Source of the DNA: Thioalkalivibrio paradoxus ARh 1
GTDB lineage: Bacteria > Pseudomonadota > Gammaproteobacteria > Ectothiorhodospirales > Ectothiorhodospiraceae
Length of the DNA stretch: 64,000 nucleotides
Direction: 5' to 3'
NCBI RefSeq assembly: GCF_000227685.2
Contig: NZ_CP007029.1
Coordinates: 3,570,501-3,634,500 of the forward strand
Each line of letters begins with the position of its first letter. Position 1 is the stretch's first letter. The notes beneath the pieces were generated by a model. It saw only the letters and a list, made by a program, of their open reading frames with translations. It was not told where the DNA came from and made no database searches. Made by a program: the position numbers and the translations under genes. Positions 1 to 8,841 of this stretch are shown here, piece after piece.

Positions 1-1
1 G

Positions 2-106
2 CGCGTTAATGTTTATGATTGGAAGATGGGCGGTGGCGATTGGGAGGACACACAGCCACTCGCTACTGTCAGGCAAACCCATCAGTTTGTAAATATTTTC
101 AGGTAA
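2..106 (+). CDS. C-terminal end of an unidentified protein (partial)
   Basis: An open frame enters from the left edge and ends at a TAA at 104-106. The last 34 residues have protein-like composition (Tyr-Asp-Trp-Lys near the start, then Thr-Gln-Pro-Leu-Ala and a basic end). This stretch is too short to assign a family. The rest of the gene lies outside the window, so its function is unknown. Confidence 0.4.
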   Translation, partial: RVNVYDWKMGGGDWEDTQPLATVRQTHQFVNIFR

Positions 107-1051
107 TAACGCTGATGGTCATCGGGGCTTCGTCACCGAGGAATGCCGCGCGACTAAGTTTTTCCACCGTGGACGCAGACGCATAACCGAGTGGTCCGCA
201 GTCGCGGCATCGCAAGTCACAGTCGCCATTACGGACGTTGTGACCTATGCGCGGAAGGATGTCTATCTTGGCGTCGCATTCGCGATGGTTGATGCACAGG
301 TCAGGATGCTGACGATCTCCCCGGGGTTGGGCTCGGAGGGAAAACTGATCCGGAAATGGACGTACGGTTACGGTTATCACAGCCATTGCCATGGTCCTCT
401 GGGTCGGTGAGTAGGTCTATCCAAAAGAATATCGTGGATGCTTTGGGGCTGTTTGGGAGAATCCGGCGCAGAACCTCGAGCGCGCATGCGTGGCAGCATG
501 AGTGTGCCATCGCCGCCCAGGGTGAGCAGGTTTGTTCGGCTATCGATGCCGCGAACAGTGTGGTGGCCCAATGGATCGCCGAGGGTTCTGGACCTACAGC
601 GGCACGCCAGCAACCCTAGGTCGGCCTTCGTTCCCTTGGGCCGACTGATTGCCTAAGCCGGCCCCGAACACGAATTCTGCCATTCGGCGCTGCGGCTGTA
701 CGCCGAACTGGCACGTGAAGCGCAACGTCTGATGGGGCTGATCCAGAATGTGACCGAGCGCAATCGATCCGAGGACGCGGGAGGCGGACTTCGACGAGCG
801 CCTGGGCAAGCCGGTGCGGACCCAGGAGTTGAGGGAGATGATCTCCCGGCAAGCCGTTGGGCCGACTTGAATCGTTGTTCGGAGGGGTGGCCAGGTCCGC
901 AAAGGAATGCTGACCGCCCGCTCATGGTTCGCTGGCGGGTGACCGGTAGGGGCCGAACACCGCCACCCTTTGCTCAGTGAAGTACCGCAACTCGCTGCGT
1001 CGACCCACATCGCAGGGCGGCCGAGGGGAGGACGACATCCTGCCGCGCTCT
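107..1051. other. no supportable gene; possibly decayed coding DNA
   Basis: I find no convincing start, ribosome site or family here. Short plus-strand stretches look protein-like in different frames. One around 680-760 encodes LRLYAELAREAQRL; another around 785-860 encodes an acidic/basic helix containing ERLGKPVRTQELREM. They do not join in one frame, which fits a decayed gene, but I cannot name it. Confidence 0.3.
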
Positions 1052-2077
1052 TCACGTCCGCTGTTCCTTCCGAGCTGTGTACAGCGCCGCCATGCGCTGA
1101 CAGGTGTCCGCGATCTCGCGCCGCAGCGCAGCCGGCTTCAGGACTTCCACCAGATCACCCTGCCCGAGGATCCACCAGCGCAGCTGCCAGGAGTCCGGGA
1201 CGGTTGCGTGCACGGTGGTGCGTCCAGCCCGGATGCGGATCTCCTGATCCGCCGAGAGCGCGGTTTCGCGCAGGATGCGCTCGGCGGTCTCGTCGACCGC
1301 TAGGACCAGCCGCAACGTCTTCCCGGTGCTGGTGAACTGCAGCGCTCCACCGGCGATGTAGGCATCGAGATCGAACCCCTCGGGGCGCCGGGCAGGTTCG
1401 TCGGCGAGCGTGGCGTGGGTAAACCGGTGCAGCGCATAGAGACGCAGATCGTCGTACCCGAACGCGGTGGCCACCAGGTAGGCCACCGGACCGCGCTGCA
1501 CCAGGCCGAGCGGATGCAGGGTCAGGGGTTGCGCGTCCGAAGCGTCGGCCGCCTGGTAGTGCGCCTCGATCTGTCGTTCCTGCAGCAAGCCCTGCTGGAC
1601 GGCTTCCAGTGCCCCGGGGTCGACCTGCGGCGCCCGCAGCGGCAGCGCGGGCGGCACGGTGCGCACCTTGTTCGCCCAACGCGCAAGGGGTAAGCCCTGC
1701 GCGGACTCGAGCTTCGTTGCCGCCATCCGCAGCAACGGCTCCAGCGGTTCCAGCACGGCTGCCGGCAGCAGCGGGCGCAGCATCTGGTCCACCAGGTGCA
1801 GCGACAGCGCTTCCGGAAGGGCAAGGCCGGGAAGATGCAGCGAGGCGTGGCGGACCCAGCGCCAGCCATAGGGGATGCTGGCGTCGTTGCGGTCGATCGG
1901 GAAGGCCTCCATCAGATTGCCGAGGTCGCGCTCCACCTGCCGCTTGCTGACCCGGAAGCCGGCATCGTTCAACTCCTCGGTCAACTGCGCGGCGGTCTTG
2001 CCCGCGCCGTTGCTCGGCAGCAGCTTCAGCAGTTCCCATTGCCGGGTCAGGGTCCGACGGGTGGTGGCTCCGGGCAT
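1052..2077 (-). CDS. WYL-domain transcriptional regulator
   Basis: This 341-residue protein has an N-terminal winged helix-turn-helix (about residues 8-65, of the DeoR type that follows TRRTLTRQWELLKLL) and a WYL ligand-sensing domain with the core around LTLHPLGLVQRGPVAYLVA, followed by a C-terminal extension. WYL proteins regulate DNA repair, phage-defence and metabolic genes by sensing nucleic acid or nucleotide ligands. The ATG directly follows the TGA of the DUF2779 fragment (TGAATG on the minus strand), so the two were translationally coupled. The tandem AAA+ ATPase lies upstream on the same strand. It probably regulates this small operon. The family is clear; the target is inferred. 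Confidence 0.85.
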   Translation of the reverse strand: MPGATTRRTLTRQWELLKLLPSNGAGKTAAQLTEELNDAGFRVSKRQVERDLGNLMEAFPIDRNDASIPYGWRWVRHASLHLPGLALPEALSLHLVDQMLRPLLPAAVLEPLEPLLRMAATKLESAQGLPLARWANKVRTVPPALPLRAPQVDPGALEAVQQGLLQERQIEAHYQAADASDAQPLTLHPLGLVQRGPVAYLVATAFGYDDLRLYALHRFTHATLADEPARRPEGFDLDAYIAGGALQFTSTGKTLRLVLAVDETAERILRETALSADQEIRIRAGRTTVHATVPDSWQLRWWILGQGDLVEVLKPAALRREIADTCQRMAALYTARKEQRT

Positions 2078-2628
2078 TCAGCGGGCTCCCTCGAAGAAAA
2101 GCGCGAGGCGCACCATTGCCAGGGTGTCGCGCTCGCAGTAGCGCAGCAGCGCGTCGCGTATGTCTTCGCGGCGCTGAACGCTGGTGTCCGCCTGGATGAG
2201 TTCCGCGAACGCCTCCTGGGCCATCCCCCCGTCCGCGACCTTGAGATCGTCGTAGGCCAGGTCCGGGGCGATGGTGGGCAGCACCGCCTTGATCGACCAG
2301 GATCCGCGCATCTCCGGGTGATAGTAGTGCGCGCGGGCCACCGGCAACAGGTCGAAGATCCGCTCCATCGCGGCCCGCAGGGCCTGCGCCTGTTCCGGGA
2401 ATGCATCGGCCAGCTCGGCCATCCGCGTTCGTTCGAACGCCGCGTTGTAGACGAGGATCGGTCCCTCGGTTCCGAGCGTGGCCAGTAGCGTTTCGACGAA
2501 CGCCCGGCGCGGGTCGGTCGTGCCGCCGTCTTGCCGAACTGCAGCAGCGTCTGGTCGCGGAAGCCATCACCCGTGGCCGGATCTGCCTGCCAGCGGGCAA
2601 AGCAGCGCAGGGGGTTCTCGCGGGTCAT
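2078..2628 (-). pseudogene. truncated, frame-disrupted DUF2779 protein
   Basis: The C-terminal ~150 residues match the end of DUF2779 proteins (RecB-like nuclease family, normally about 500 residues). Visible markers are DPRRAFVETLL, GPILVYNAAFERTRM and a C-terminal CERDTLAMVRLALFF. A good ribosome site (AGGAGACG) precedes an ATG at 2628, but the frame it opens (MTRENPLRCFARWQ...) does not run into the DUF2779 frame, which carries a stop further upstream. The middle and N-terminal parts are therefore missing, and the frames are joined by a deletion or shift near 2500-2540. The open part from 2422 to 2078 could still be translated as a 114-residue protein. It is coupled to the WYL gene downstream and sits 45 bp after the AAA+ gene. 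Confidence 0.65.
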
Positions 2629-2673
2629 CCGTCGTCTCCTGAGTCGCCCTGGGCGCGAGCCCGGGATTGGCCA

Positions 2674-4776
2674 TCATCCGGTATGCCGGAAGCCGATCGG
2701 GTGGCGGCGGGCGTCCTTGAGGGCGCATTCCTGTGCCAGCGCCGCGACCGCCTCGGCGGGGGACGCCAGCGGATGGAACCGGTGCCGGCGCGCGACCGCG
2801 GCGAAGTCTCCGGGCGTGAGGTTGTCGCACACGCCGAGGGCCTCGAGCTCGGCGTCACCGGGTTCGGAAAGGCCCCAGGTCCGGCACCAGCGCCGCAGCA
2901 GCTCCCGCGCCTGCTCCGCGCGCAGGAAATCGAAACGGACCTTGAGGTCGAACCGGCGCAGCGCGGCGGGGTCGAGGCCGTCCATGCGGTTGGTCGCGGC
3001 GATGAACACGCCGGGGAAGCCCTCCATCTGCGTGAGCATCTCGTTCACCAGCGTGACCTCCCAGCTGCGGTGGGCACCGTCGCGGTCCTGCAGGAAGCTG
3101 TCGATCTCGTCGATCAGCAGCACGGCGTTCTCCTGTTCGGCCTCCCGAAATGCCGCGGCGATCCGCTGCTCCGACTCGCCCAGCCACATCGACAGCAGGT
3201 CCGAGGCGCGCCGGACCCGCAGGCGCTGGCCGAGCTGTTCGGCGAACCAGCGTGCGTAGGCGGTCTTGCCGGTGCCCGGCGGGCCGTACAGGCAGAGCCG
3301 GCCGGAGGGCGCCTGGGCCAGGCCCTGCGCGATCCCCGCGAGATCGGCGTCGGCATGGATGAAGGCCGGGTCGTAGACCTCGGGAAGCCCACCGGCGCTT
3401 TCGCGCGGCACCGGCCGCTGGCGCTGGGCCTGCAGCGTGTGGTTGAGCAGCTGCTCGAACACAGCTGCGGGTGGCAGCGTGCCCAGTTCCTCCTGGATCG
3501 CGCCCACCACCGCGGCGGCGCGGGTGATCACCGCCGGGGCCAGGCCCTCGGCCTCGGCGATGCGCCCGAGGCCACGGGGGCTGAGCCACGCTCCGGCGTG
3601 CGCGCGCAGGATCCGCTCGCGCTGGCTGCGCGGTGGGATGGGGAGCTCGAACACCAGGTCGAAGCGGCGGACGAAGGCGGGATCCAGGCCGTCGATGGCG
3701 TTCGCGAGCCACAGCGTCGGCACCGGGTTGTCCTCGAGCATGCGGTTGATCCAGGCCTTGCGGTTCTGGGCCGTGCTGCTCCGCCCGAAGAAGCGGTCCG
3801 CGTCGTTGAACACGTCCTCGACCTCGTCGAACAGCAGCAGCGCCGGCTGCTGCGCGAGAAAGCTCTGCGCCGCGCGGAACGCACGCAGGCGCCGCTCGCC
3901 ATGAATCGGATCGCCGTCCTCGTCCTCGGCGGCGACCTCGAACAGGTCGCTGCCGAGTTCCTGCGCCATCAGCCGGGCGAGTTCGGTCTTGCCGGTGCCC
4001 GGGGCACCGTACAGGAACACGTTCACGCCACGCCGATCACCGCGCACCGCGTGGCGCAGGTAGGGCCGCAGCACGGCGAGGAACGACTCGACGTGCGCGT
4101 GGTCAGGGGCCGCCAGCGTCGGGGCCCGGCTCGGAGCGATGGTGTCGCGCAACAGGCCGACCGGGTCGCCTTCCGAGGACAGCAGGTGGTCGGCGAAATT
4201 CTGTGACAGCAGGTCGAGCTTGGCGCGCAGCAGGTTGCTGCCGCTGCGATCCAGCGTCAGCAACCCCGAGCGCGTCAGCAGCCCCTGGGCGCCGAGGGCG
4301 GCGCGCACCTCGCGCTCCGGCAGCTCGAGCACCGCCGCCAGCGCATGGAACACCTTGGCCGAGGAGAGCGGGCCGAGGTAGTCGGCGGTATCGTCGAGCA
4401 GCCGCTCGTTGTGGATCAGCACCGCGAACTCGAGCACCCGGCGGTCGGTGTCCGACAGCCCCACCAGCGCCGCCAGGCGGGCGGTGTTCGCGCGCAGGCG
4501 TTCCGGCACCGTGGCACGCTGCCGGCTGCGTTCCGCCGCGGCGTGCAGCGACCGCAGCGCCAGGCGCACCGCCCGCGGGTCGTACTCCGGACCCATCGGG
4601 TCGACCCATTCGCCGAGATCGAGCGCCTCGGCCAGGGCGTCGTTCATCAGACCGTGCGCGGAAACGAACTCGCGGTGGCCGCCGAGCGGCACCAGCATTC
4701 GGAGAAGCCAGAGGCGGACGATGGGGAGCAGGTCGCTCTGCGGTGCGGATGAGCAGGAAGGTCGGCGGCGGCGCAT
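2674..4776 (-). CDS. tandem AAA+ ATPase (two CDC48/FtsH-like modules)
   Basis: This 700-residue protein has an N-terminal helical domain (1-230) followed by two AAA+ modules. Module one has Walker A GAPGTGKT at 257-264 and Walker B LLLFDEVED near 313-321. Module two has Walker A GPPGTGKT at 498-505 and Walker B VLLIDEID near 552-559, with a sensor-1-like ATNRMDG. Both modules look catalytically intact, so it is probably a remodelling or unfolding ATPase. The start is supported by GAAGGAG eight bases before the ATG. It heads the operon that continues into the DUF2779 remnant and the WYL regulator. Related stand-alone double-AAA proteins are of unknown role; a defence or repair function is only inferred from the neighbours. 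Confidence 0.8.
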   Translation of the reverse strand: MRRRRPSCSSAPQSDLLPIVRLWLLRMLVPLGGHREFVSAHGLMNDALAEALDLGEWVDPMGPEYDPRAVRLALRSLHAAAERSRQRATVPERLRANTARLAALVGLSDTDRRVLEFAVLIHNERLLDDTADYLGPLSSAKVFHALAAVLELPEREVRAALGAQGLLTRSGLLTLDRSGSNLLRAKLDLLSQNFADHLLSSEGDPVGLLRDTIAPSRAPTLAAPDHAHVESFLAVLRPYLRHAVRGDRRGVNVFLYGAPGTGKTELARLMAQELGSDLFEVAAEDEDGDPIHGERRLRAFRAAQSFLAQQPALLLFDEVEDVFNDADRFFGRSSTAQNRKAWINRMLEDNPVPTLWLANAIDGLDPAFVRRFDLVFELPIPPRSQRERILRAHAGAWLSPRGLGRIAEAEGLAPAVITRAAAVVGAIQEELGTLPPAAVFEQLLNHTLQAQRQRPVPRESAGGLPEVYDPAFIHADADLAGIAQGLAQAPSGRLCLYGPPGTGKTAYARWFAEQLGQRLRVRRASDLLSMWLGESEQRIAAAFREAEQENAVLLIDEIDSFLQDRDGAHRSWEVTLVNEMLTQMEGFPGVFIAATNRMDGLDPAALRRFDLKVRFDFLRAEQARELLRRWCRTWGLSEPGDAELEALGVCDNLTPGDFAAVARRHRFHPLASPAEAVAALAQECALKDARRHPIGFRHTG

Positions 4777-5008
4777 GGGGATCTCCTTCGGGGTTGGAGA
4801 TCATTCTCCGGGTCAGTGCGTCAATATGGTTCGCACCCTGCCCCGGCGACTGCGACACCCTGCGTAAACCCGACACACTACCGACGCGCAGGCACAGGCG
4901 GCAGGAGACACCACCAAAGCTTGAGACAAGCCGTAATATCAAGCCGCAAGTGATCGTATCCCTGCCAACAGGGCCGGGGCGTCGTTGGGCATCCGGTTGA
5001 CCCGGCCA

Positions 5009-5122
5009 CTATCGCTGCGTTGCTGCCGCCCTTGCACGTGATTCCTGCATCCGCTGTGACGCCTTCTGCGCCTCGGACAGGAGACGATCCCAATCATCAG
5101 AGGGATGCCCGCTGTCCAGCAT
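5009..5122 (-). CDS. possible 37-residue ORF or gene remnant
   Basis: A short minus-strand frame encodes a charged helical peptide (SGHPSDDWDRLLSEAQ, then a basic Ala/Arg-rich tail) and ends at 5009. Its composition looks like a real C-terminus. An in-frame TAG lies just upstream of the ATG and there is no obvious ribosome site, so it may be the tail of a lost gene. The rest of the 4777-5140 gap shows nothing recognisable. Confidence 0.2.
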   Translation of the reverse strand: MLDSGHPSDDWDRLLSEAQKASQRMQESRARAAATQR

Positions 5123-5140
5123 CCTGCGGAACAGGTTGGG

Positions 5141-5737
5141 CTAGCCCTTGCGTACTGGGTACCGCAAGTGTGTAACGCCGACGCCTGCGGTCACCGTCGG
5201 GTTGCCGAGGACGGTTGGCCCGCCGGCGAGGCGGTCAAAGAGTCGGACTCCGGAGCCCAAAAGAACCGCCGCAGTGTCGATGGAGAGTTCATCGAGGAGT
5301 CCAGCATTCAGCAACTGCTGGATCACGTCCGCGCCGTGGACGCCAACCGACTTTCCGCCGGCGGCGGCTTTGGCTTGCCTCACGGCGCCTTCGATGCCGT
5401 CCGTCACGAAGTGGACCGTTGAGTTGGGTCGGGGCCATCCATCGGGGATCTGGTGGGTAAGTACGAATGCTGGCCCCCAGGGGTGGTTCCCGTTCCAGCC
5501 TTGGGCGATCTCGAACGTACGTCGACCGGTGAGAACGGAACCCAGTTCGGACCAGAGATCGCGAAGGTGCTGGGCGCTCGGGCCGGACACCTTGAATGTC
5601 ATGGGGGCAGCCCCTCCTGTCTCGAACTCGATGTCTCCCGAGCTGAAGTACCAGTCGAACACTTCGGCCACGCCATCGTTGAGGTCGGCGACATAACCGT
5701 CGATCGACATGGACATGATCGCTACAACCTTCGACAT
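5141..5737 (-). CDS. RibD/dihydrofolate-reductase-like family protein
   Basis: This 198-residue protein matches the RibD C-terminal (DHFR-fold) family. It begins MSKVVAIMSMSIDGYVAD, with a Gly-Arg-Arg-Thr-Phe motif (TGRRTFE) and a late GSGVRLFD. Such proteins are NADPH-dependent reductases of mostly unknown substrate. I chose the ATG at 5737 because AAAGGAAT lies just upstream and the conserved N-terminus starts there; a longer frame to 5809 adds 24 unlike residues. It is the last gene of a minus-strand cluster of stress-response satellites that ECF42-type sigma factors often accompany. Confidence 0.85.
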   Translation of the reverse strand: MSKVVAIMSMSIDGYVADLNDGVAEVFDWYFSSGDIEFETGGAAPMTFKVSGPSAQHLRDLWSELGSVLTGRRTFEIAQGWNGNHPWGPAFVLTHQIPDGWPRPNSTVHFVTDGIEGAVRQAKAAAGGKSVGVHGADVIQQLLNAGLLDELSIDTAAVLLGSGVRLFDRLAGGPTVLGNPTVTAGVGVTHLRYPVRKG

Positions 5738-5858
5738 TGCGTTATTCCTTTCGAGGGATGGAGACTGCATCCAGAGGACGTGTGCTGTCCTCCCGGATCG
5801 ACCGCTCACGCTCAGATTCAGCGGCAGCGCGCGCTTGAATCCCCCATGATCGAGTCGG

Positions 5859-7331
5859 TCACCCTGGCAGCTGACCGTTGTGTGAATCTGGTCCCGTCCC
5901 TACCCGTTGCGCACGGGCGAGCAGCAGGCGCTGTTCGGCCTCGTTACCGGAATGTTCGGCGGCCAGCCGGAACGCGGTCGCAGCAGCCGCCCGCTTGCCA
6001 CAACGTTCCAGCAGGTCGCCGCGCACCGCGTGCAACGGCACGTAGCCGGCAAGCGTCTGCGCGTCGATGGCGGCATCGAGTGCGGTGAGCACGCGCGCCG
6101 GATCGTCGAACTGGGCTGCCGCCTGGGCTTCGTGGATGCGTGCGGCCAATGATCCGGTGGTCGCGAACAACGTCGCGTAGTGCGCGGCAATCTGGCGCCA
6201 GTCGGTGGCAGCGAAACTGGGAGCCGTCGCATGACAGGCGGCGATCGCGGCCTGCAGGCGAAACGGCCCCGGTACGAGATCCGGCCCGGGGTCGGATTTC
6301 CTGTTCCTGCCCTCACTGCGGGTCCGGGCGAGCATGTTGGCGCGCGCCAGAGCGGCGAGGCCACGGCGGATCCCGCCACGATCCCATTTTCGGCGATCCT
6401 GATCCTTCAGCAGCACCGGGTCACCGTGTGCGTCCATGCGCGCGGCCAGCCTCGCACCGTGAAGTTCGATCAAGGCGAGCAGCGCCTGTGTCTCGGCGTC
6501 ATCCGCAGCGGCCTGCGCCAATACGCGCGCCATCCGCCGAGCCACATGGCAAAGGTCGGGCCGCATCCAGTCGTCGCCCTGGCTGGCCACGTGGCCCTCG
6601 GTGAAAATCAGGTAGATGACCTCGCGTACCGAGCCGAGGCGCTCGCGGCATTCGGCGACGGACGGTATTTCGAAGGGGATGTTCGCCTCGGCGAGCTTGC
6701 GCTTGCCGCGCACGATGCGCTGCGCGATGGTCGCTTCGGGAACCAGAAAGGCGCGCGCCAGCGCGGCGTTGTTGAACCCACCGATGGTGCGCAAGGCCAG
6801 TGCGCAACGGGTGTCGGCGGAGAGGACCGGGTGGCAGGCAATGAACAGCAGGCCCAGCGCATCGTGGCGGGCGTCGTCGTTGAACTGTGGAGTCGAGCGG
6901 GCGGTATGGCTGCGGGCGATCTCGCGGCCGTAGTCGCCAATCAGCGCGTCGCCCCGGTGTTCGCGGCGCAGGTGGTCGATCGCGCGGTTGCGCGCCGTGC
7001 GCAGCAGCCACGCCGTCGGATGCTCGGGCACCCCGCGCGTTGGCCAGTGTTCCAGCGCGGCGATCAGTGCATCCTGGGCGGCATTCTCGGCGCGCTGGAA
7101 GTCGCCGGTCCAGCGCACGAGCGCCGCAACGATGCGGCCCGCATCCAGACGCCAGATCGCCTCGATCCGGCGGCGGACCTGGTGCACGTCAATCGAATCG
7201 TGGGAGGAATCGCCGGGAGGATCGATGGGGTCGCTGCCGGTCACCGCTCCACCCGTACTCCGAAACCGCCCCAGAGCATGCGTTGGGCGTCGAACGGCGT
7301 TGCTGGCCTGCCTACCGGCCATCGTAGGCAC
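5859..7331 (-). CDS. ECF RNA polymerase sigma factor with DUF6596 extension (ECF42-like)
   Basis: The protein has sigma-70 region 2 (around RIVAALVRWTGDFQRAENAAQD), region 4 (FLVPEATIAQRIVRGKRKL) and then the long C-terminal DUF6596/TPR-like domain (GSVREVIYLIFTEGH onward). That arrangement defines the ECF42 group, which has no classical anti-sigma factor and is controlled through its own C-terminus. Its known genomic partner is a DGPF/YCII protein, and one is present at 9343-9699. The ATG at 7331 overlaps the end of the upstream VOC gene by 20 bp; a GTG about 90 bases further in is an alternative start. The ~490-residue length is longer than typical because of the N-terminal extension. Confidence 0.88.
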   Translation of the reverse strand: MPTMAGRQASNAVRRPTHALGRFRSTGGAVTGSDPIDPPGDSSHDSIDVHQVRRRIEAIWRLDAGRIVAALVRWTGDFQRAENAAQDALIAALEHWPTRGVPEHPTAWLLRTARNRAIDHLRREHRGDALIGDYGREIARSHTARSTPQFNDDARHDALGLLFIACHPVLSADTRCALALRTIGGFNNAALARAFLVPEATIAQRIVRGKRKLAEANIPFEIPSVAECRERLGSVREVIYLIFTEGHVASQGDDWMRPDLCHVARRMARVLAQAAADDAETQALLALIELHGARLAARMDAHGDPVLLKDQDRRKWDRGGIRRGLAALARANMLARTRSEGRNRKSDPGPDLVPGPFRLQAAIAACHATAPSFAATDWRQIAAHYATLFATTGSLAARIHEAQAAAQFDDPARVLTALDAAIDAQTLAGYVPLHAVRGDLLERCGKRAAAATAFRLAAEHSGNEAEQRLLLARAQRVGTGPDSHNGQLPG

Positions 7332-8229
7332 CTCGCAGGGCAGCGAGATCGCACTTCTTCATTTCGAGAACGGCCTGGGTCACCCGGTTCACCCGCTCCT
7401 GATCCGGGTCCTGCATCATGGTGGATAGCTCCTCAGGAACGATCTGCCAGGACAGCCCGTAGCGGTCCTTGAGCCAACCACACTGCTCGGCCTCCGGAAA
7501 GGCCGAAAGCGTCACCCAAAGCCTGTCGATCTCGTTCTGATCGGCGCAGTTCACCACGAACGAGATGGCCTCGTTGAAGGCGAAATCGTGCTCGCGGGCG
7601 CTGTCCATGGCGGCGAACCACTGGCCCTCCAACATGAAGTCGGTGAACATCACCGCGCCCTCCCGGTCGGGCTCCATACCGGCGGGGTAGCGCGCCAGCT
7701 GCCCCCGCCGCGCATCTCCAAACACCGACAGGTAGAAGTCGGAGGCTGCTTCCGCCTGACCGTAAACATCCCCGACAAACAACAGCGATGGAATGACGGG
7801 CGGTCGCTCCTCGCCCTCGGGATCGCTGAGAATGAGCTGCCATGAGAGGCCGAACCGGTCCTGAACCCAGCCATAGCGCTCGCTGAACGGATAGCGATCG
7901 AGGGGCATCAGGACCTTTCCGCCCTCGGAGAGCGTTGCCCACACCTCGTCGATGCGCGCTCTCGCGTCGAGATCCCGCGAGGGGTCGAAGTTGACCATGA
8001 ACGAGACCGATGGGTTGAACTTAAACAGCGGTCCCGCGTTGATCGCCAGGAACGAGTATCCCCACAGCGTGAACGACACGACCTCGCAGTCGCCCGAGGG
8101 CGTGTCCTGCAACGTGGTCACGTGCGTGATGCCGGAATCGGGGAAGACCGAGCAATAGAACCCCGCCGCTTCCCTGGCCTGCGTGTCGAACCAGAGGTGT
8201 GGAACGATTTTCTGCCGGATGTTGATCAT
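7312..8229 (-). CDS. VOC / PhnB-like protein with two glyoxalase-fold domains
   Basis: This 305-residue protein contains two copies of the 3-demethylubiquinone-9 3-methyltransferase-like (PhnB) VOC domain. The first starts at QKIVPHLWFDTQAREAA; the second starts around VIPSLLFVGDVYGQAEAA. Both carry the paired Gly-Trp-x-x-Asp-Arg-x-Gly-x-Ser-Trp-Gln motif (YGWVQDRFGLSWQ and CGWLKDRYGLSWQ). Members bind metal and small substrates, but no reaction is known for this subgroup. A GGAGAGACACG ribosome site precedes the ATG. Its end overlaps the sigma-factor start, so the two are coupled. Confidence 0.87.
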   Translation of the reverse strand: MINIRQKIVPHLWFDTQAREAAGFYCSVFPDSGITHVTTLQDTPSGDCEVVSFTLWGYSFLAINAGPLFKFNPSVSFMVNFDPSRDLDARARIDEVWATLSEGGKVLMPLDRYPFSERYGWVQDRFGLSWQLILSDPEGEERPPVIPSLLFVGDVYGQAEAASDFYLSVFGDARRGQLARYPAGMEPDREGAVMFTDFMLEGQWFAAMDSAREHDFAFNEAISFVVNCADQNEIDRLWVTLSAFPEAEQCGWLKDRYGLSWQIVPEELSTMMQDPDQERVNRVTQAVLEMKKCDLAALRGAYDGR

Positions 8230-8286
8230 CGTGTCTCTCCTTTGTCAGTGACGCATCGCTGGCGCAGGGGCCGCGCAAGCGGTTTG

Positions 8287-8841
8287 TCACGCGGGAGGTT
8301 TGCGCCGAGGCGCGTGCGGGGGTCCGCCGGGACGATCCGCGAGGCGCCGATCGAGGGGCAGGACGGGCAAGTCGAAGTGCAGCACGTCCTCGCGCTTGCC
8401 AAGCCCGCTGTAGAGCGCGATGGCCGCAGCGTCGGTGCGGTCGGCCTGAACGAACACCACCCAGGCACCGAGTTCGGCGGCGATCGTCTGCGTGCGGCGG
8501 ATCAGCGCGGTGGCGATGCCGCGCCGCCGGCAAGCGGCTGCCACCGCGAGATCGTAGATGTAGACCTCGCTGCGAAGGCGTTCGAACTTGTCCAGCACAT
8601 AGGCGGCCAGGCCGCCGACCACCGCGCCGTCGACTTCCGCACTCAGGGCGATGAACTCCCTGCGCGCCAGCAGGCGGTCGAGGTAGTCGGGTGGCGGTCG
8701 CGCGTCCGAGTAGGTTGCAGGTTCCCCGAACACTTCGGCAAAGAGGTCGAGCAAGGCGTGCATCGACCTTCGATCCGCCGGCCCGAGACGACGGACAACG
8801 AACGACGAGACCTGCTGCGGGCTTGCCGGATCAGCCGCCAT
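8287..8841 (-). CDS. AAC(3)-I-family aminoglycoside N-acetyltransferase homologue (GNAT)
   Basis: This 184-residue GNAT protein lines up along its length with AAC(3)-Ia. It shares the MHALLDLF..EFG..ATYSD region, FIALSAEVDGAVVGGLAAYVL, KFERLRSEVYIYDLAV, the acetyl-CoA loop CRRRGIATALI, VVFVQAD and the ending GKREDVLHFD. Known family members acetylate the 3-amino group of gentamicin-type aminoglycosides with acetyl-CoA. About 30 residues of extra Pro/Arg-rich tail follow the normal end. The start overlaps the stop of the SRPBCC gene by 11 bp. Whether it confers resistance cannot be read from sequence; it may be a housekeeping acetyltransferase of the stress cluster. Confidence 0.82.
   Translation of the reverse strand: MAADPASPQQVSSFVVRRLGPADRRSMHALLDLFAEVFGEPATYSDARPPPDYLDRLLARREFIALSAEVDGAVVGGLAAYVLDKFERLRSEVYIYDLAVAAACRRRGIATALIRRTQTIAAELGAWVVFVQADRTDAAAIALYSGLGKREDVLHFDLPVLPLDRRLADRPGGPPHAPRRKPPA

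Noticed and set aside
2401-4206. 601-codon plus-strand frame across the AAA+ ATPase
   Set aside because: Antisense to an intact tandem AAA+ protein with both Walker pairs; no protein-like motifs.
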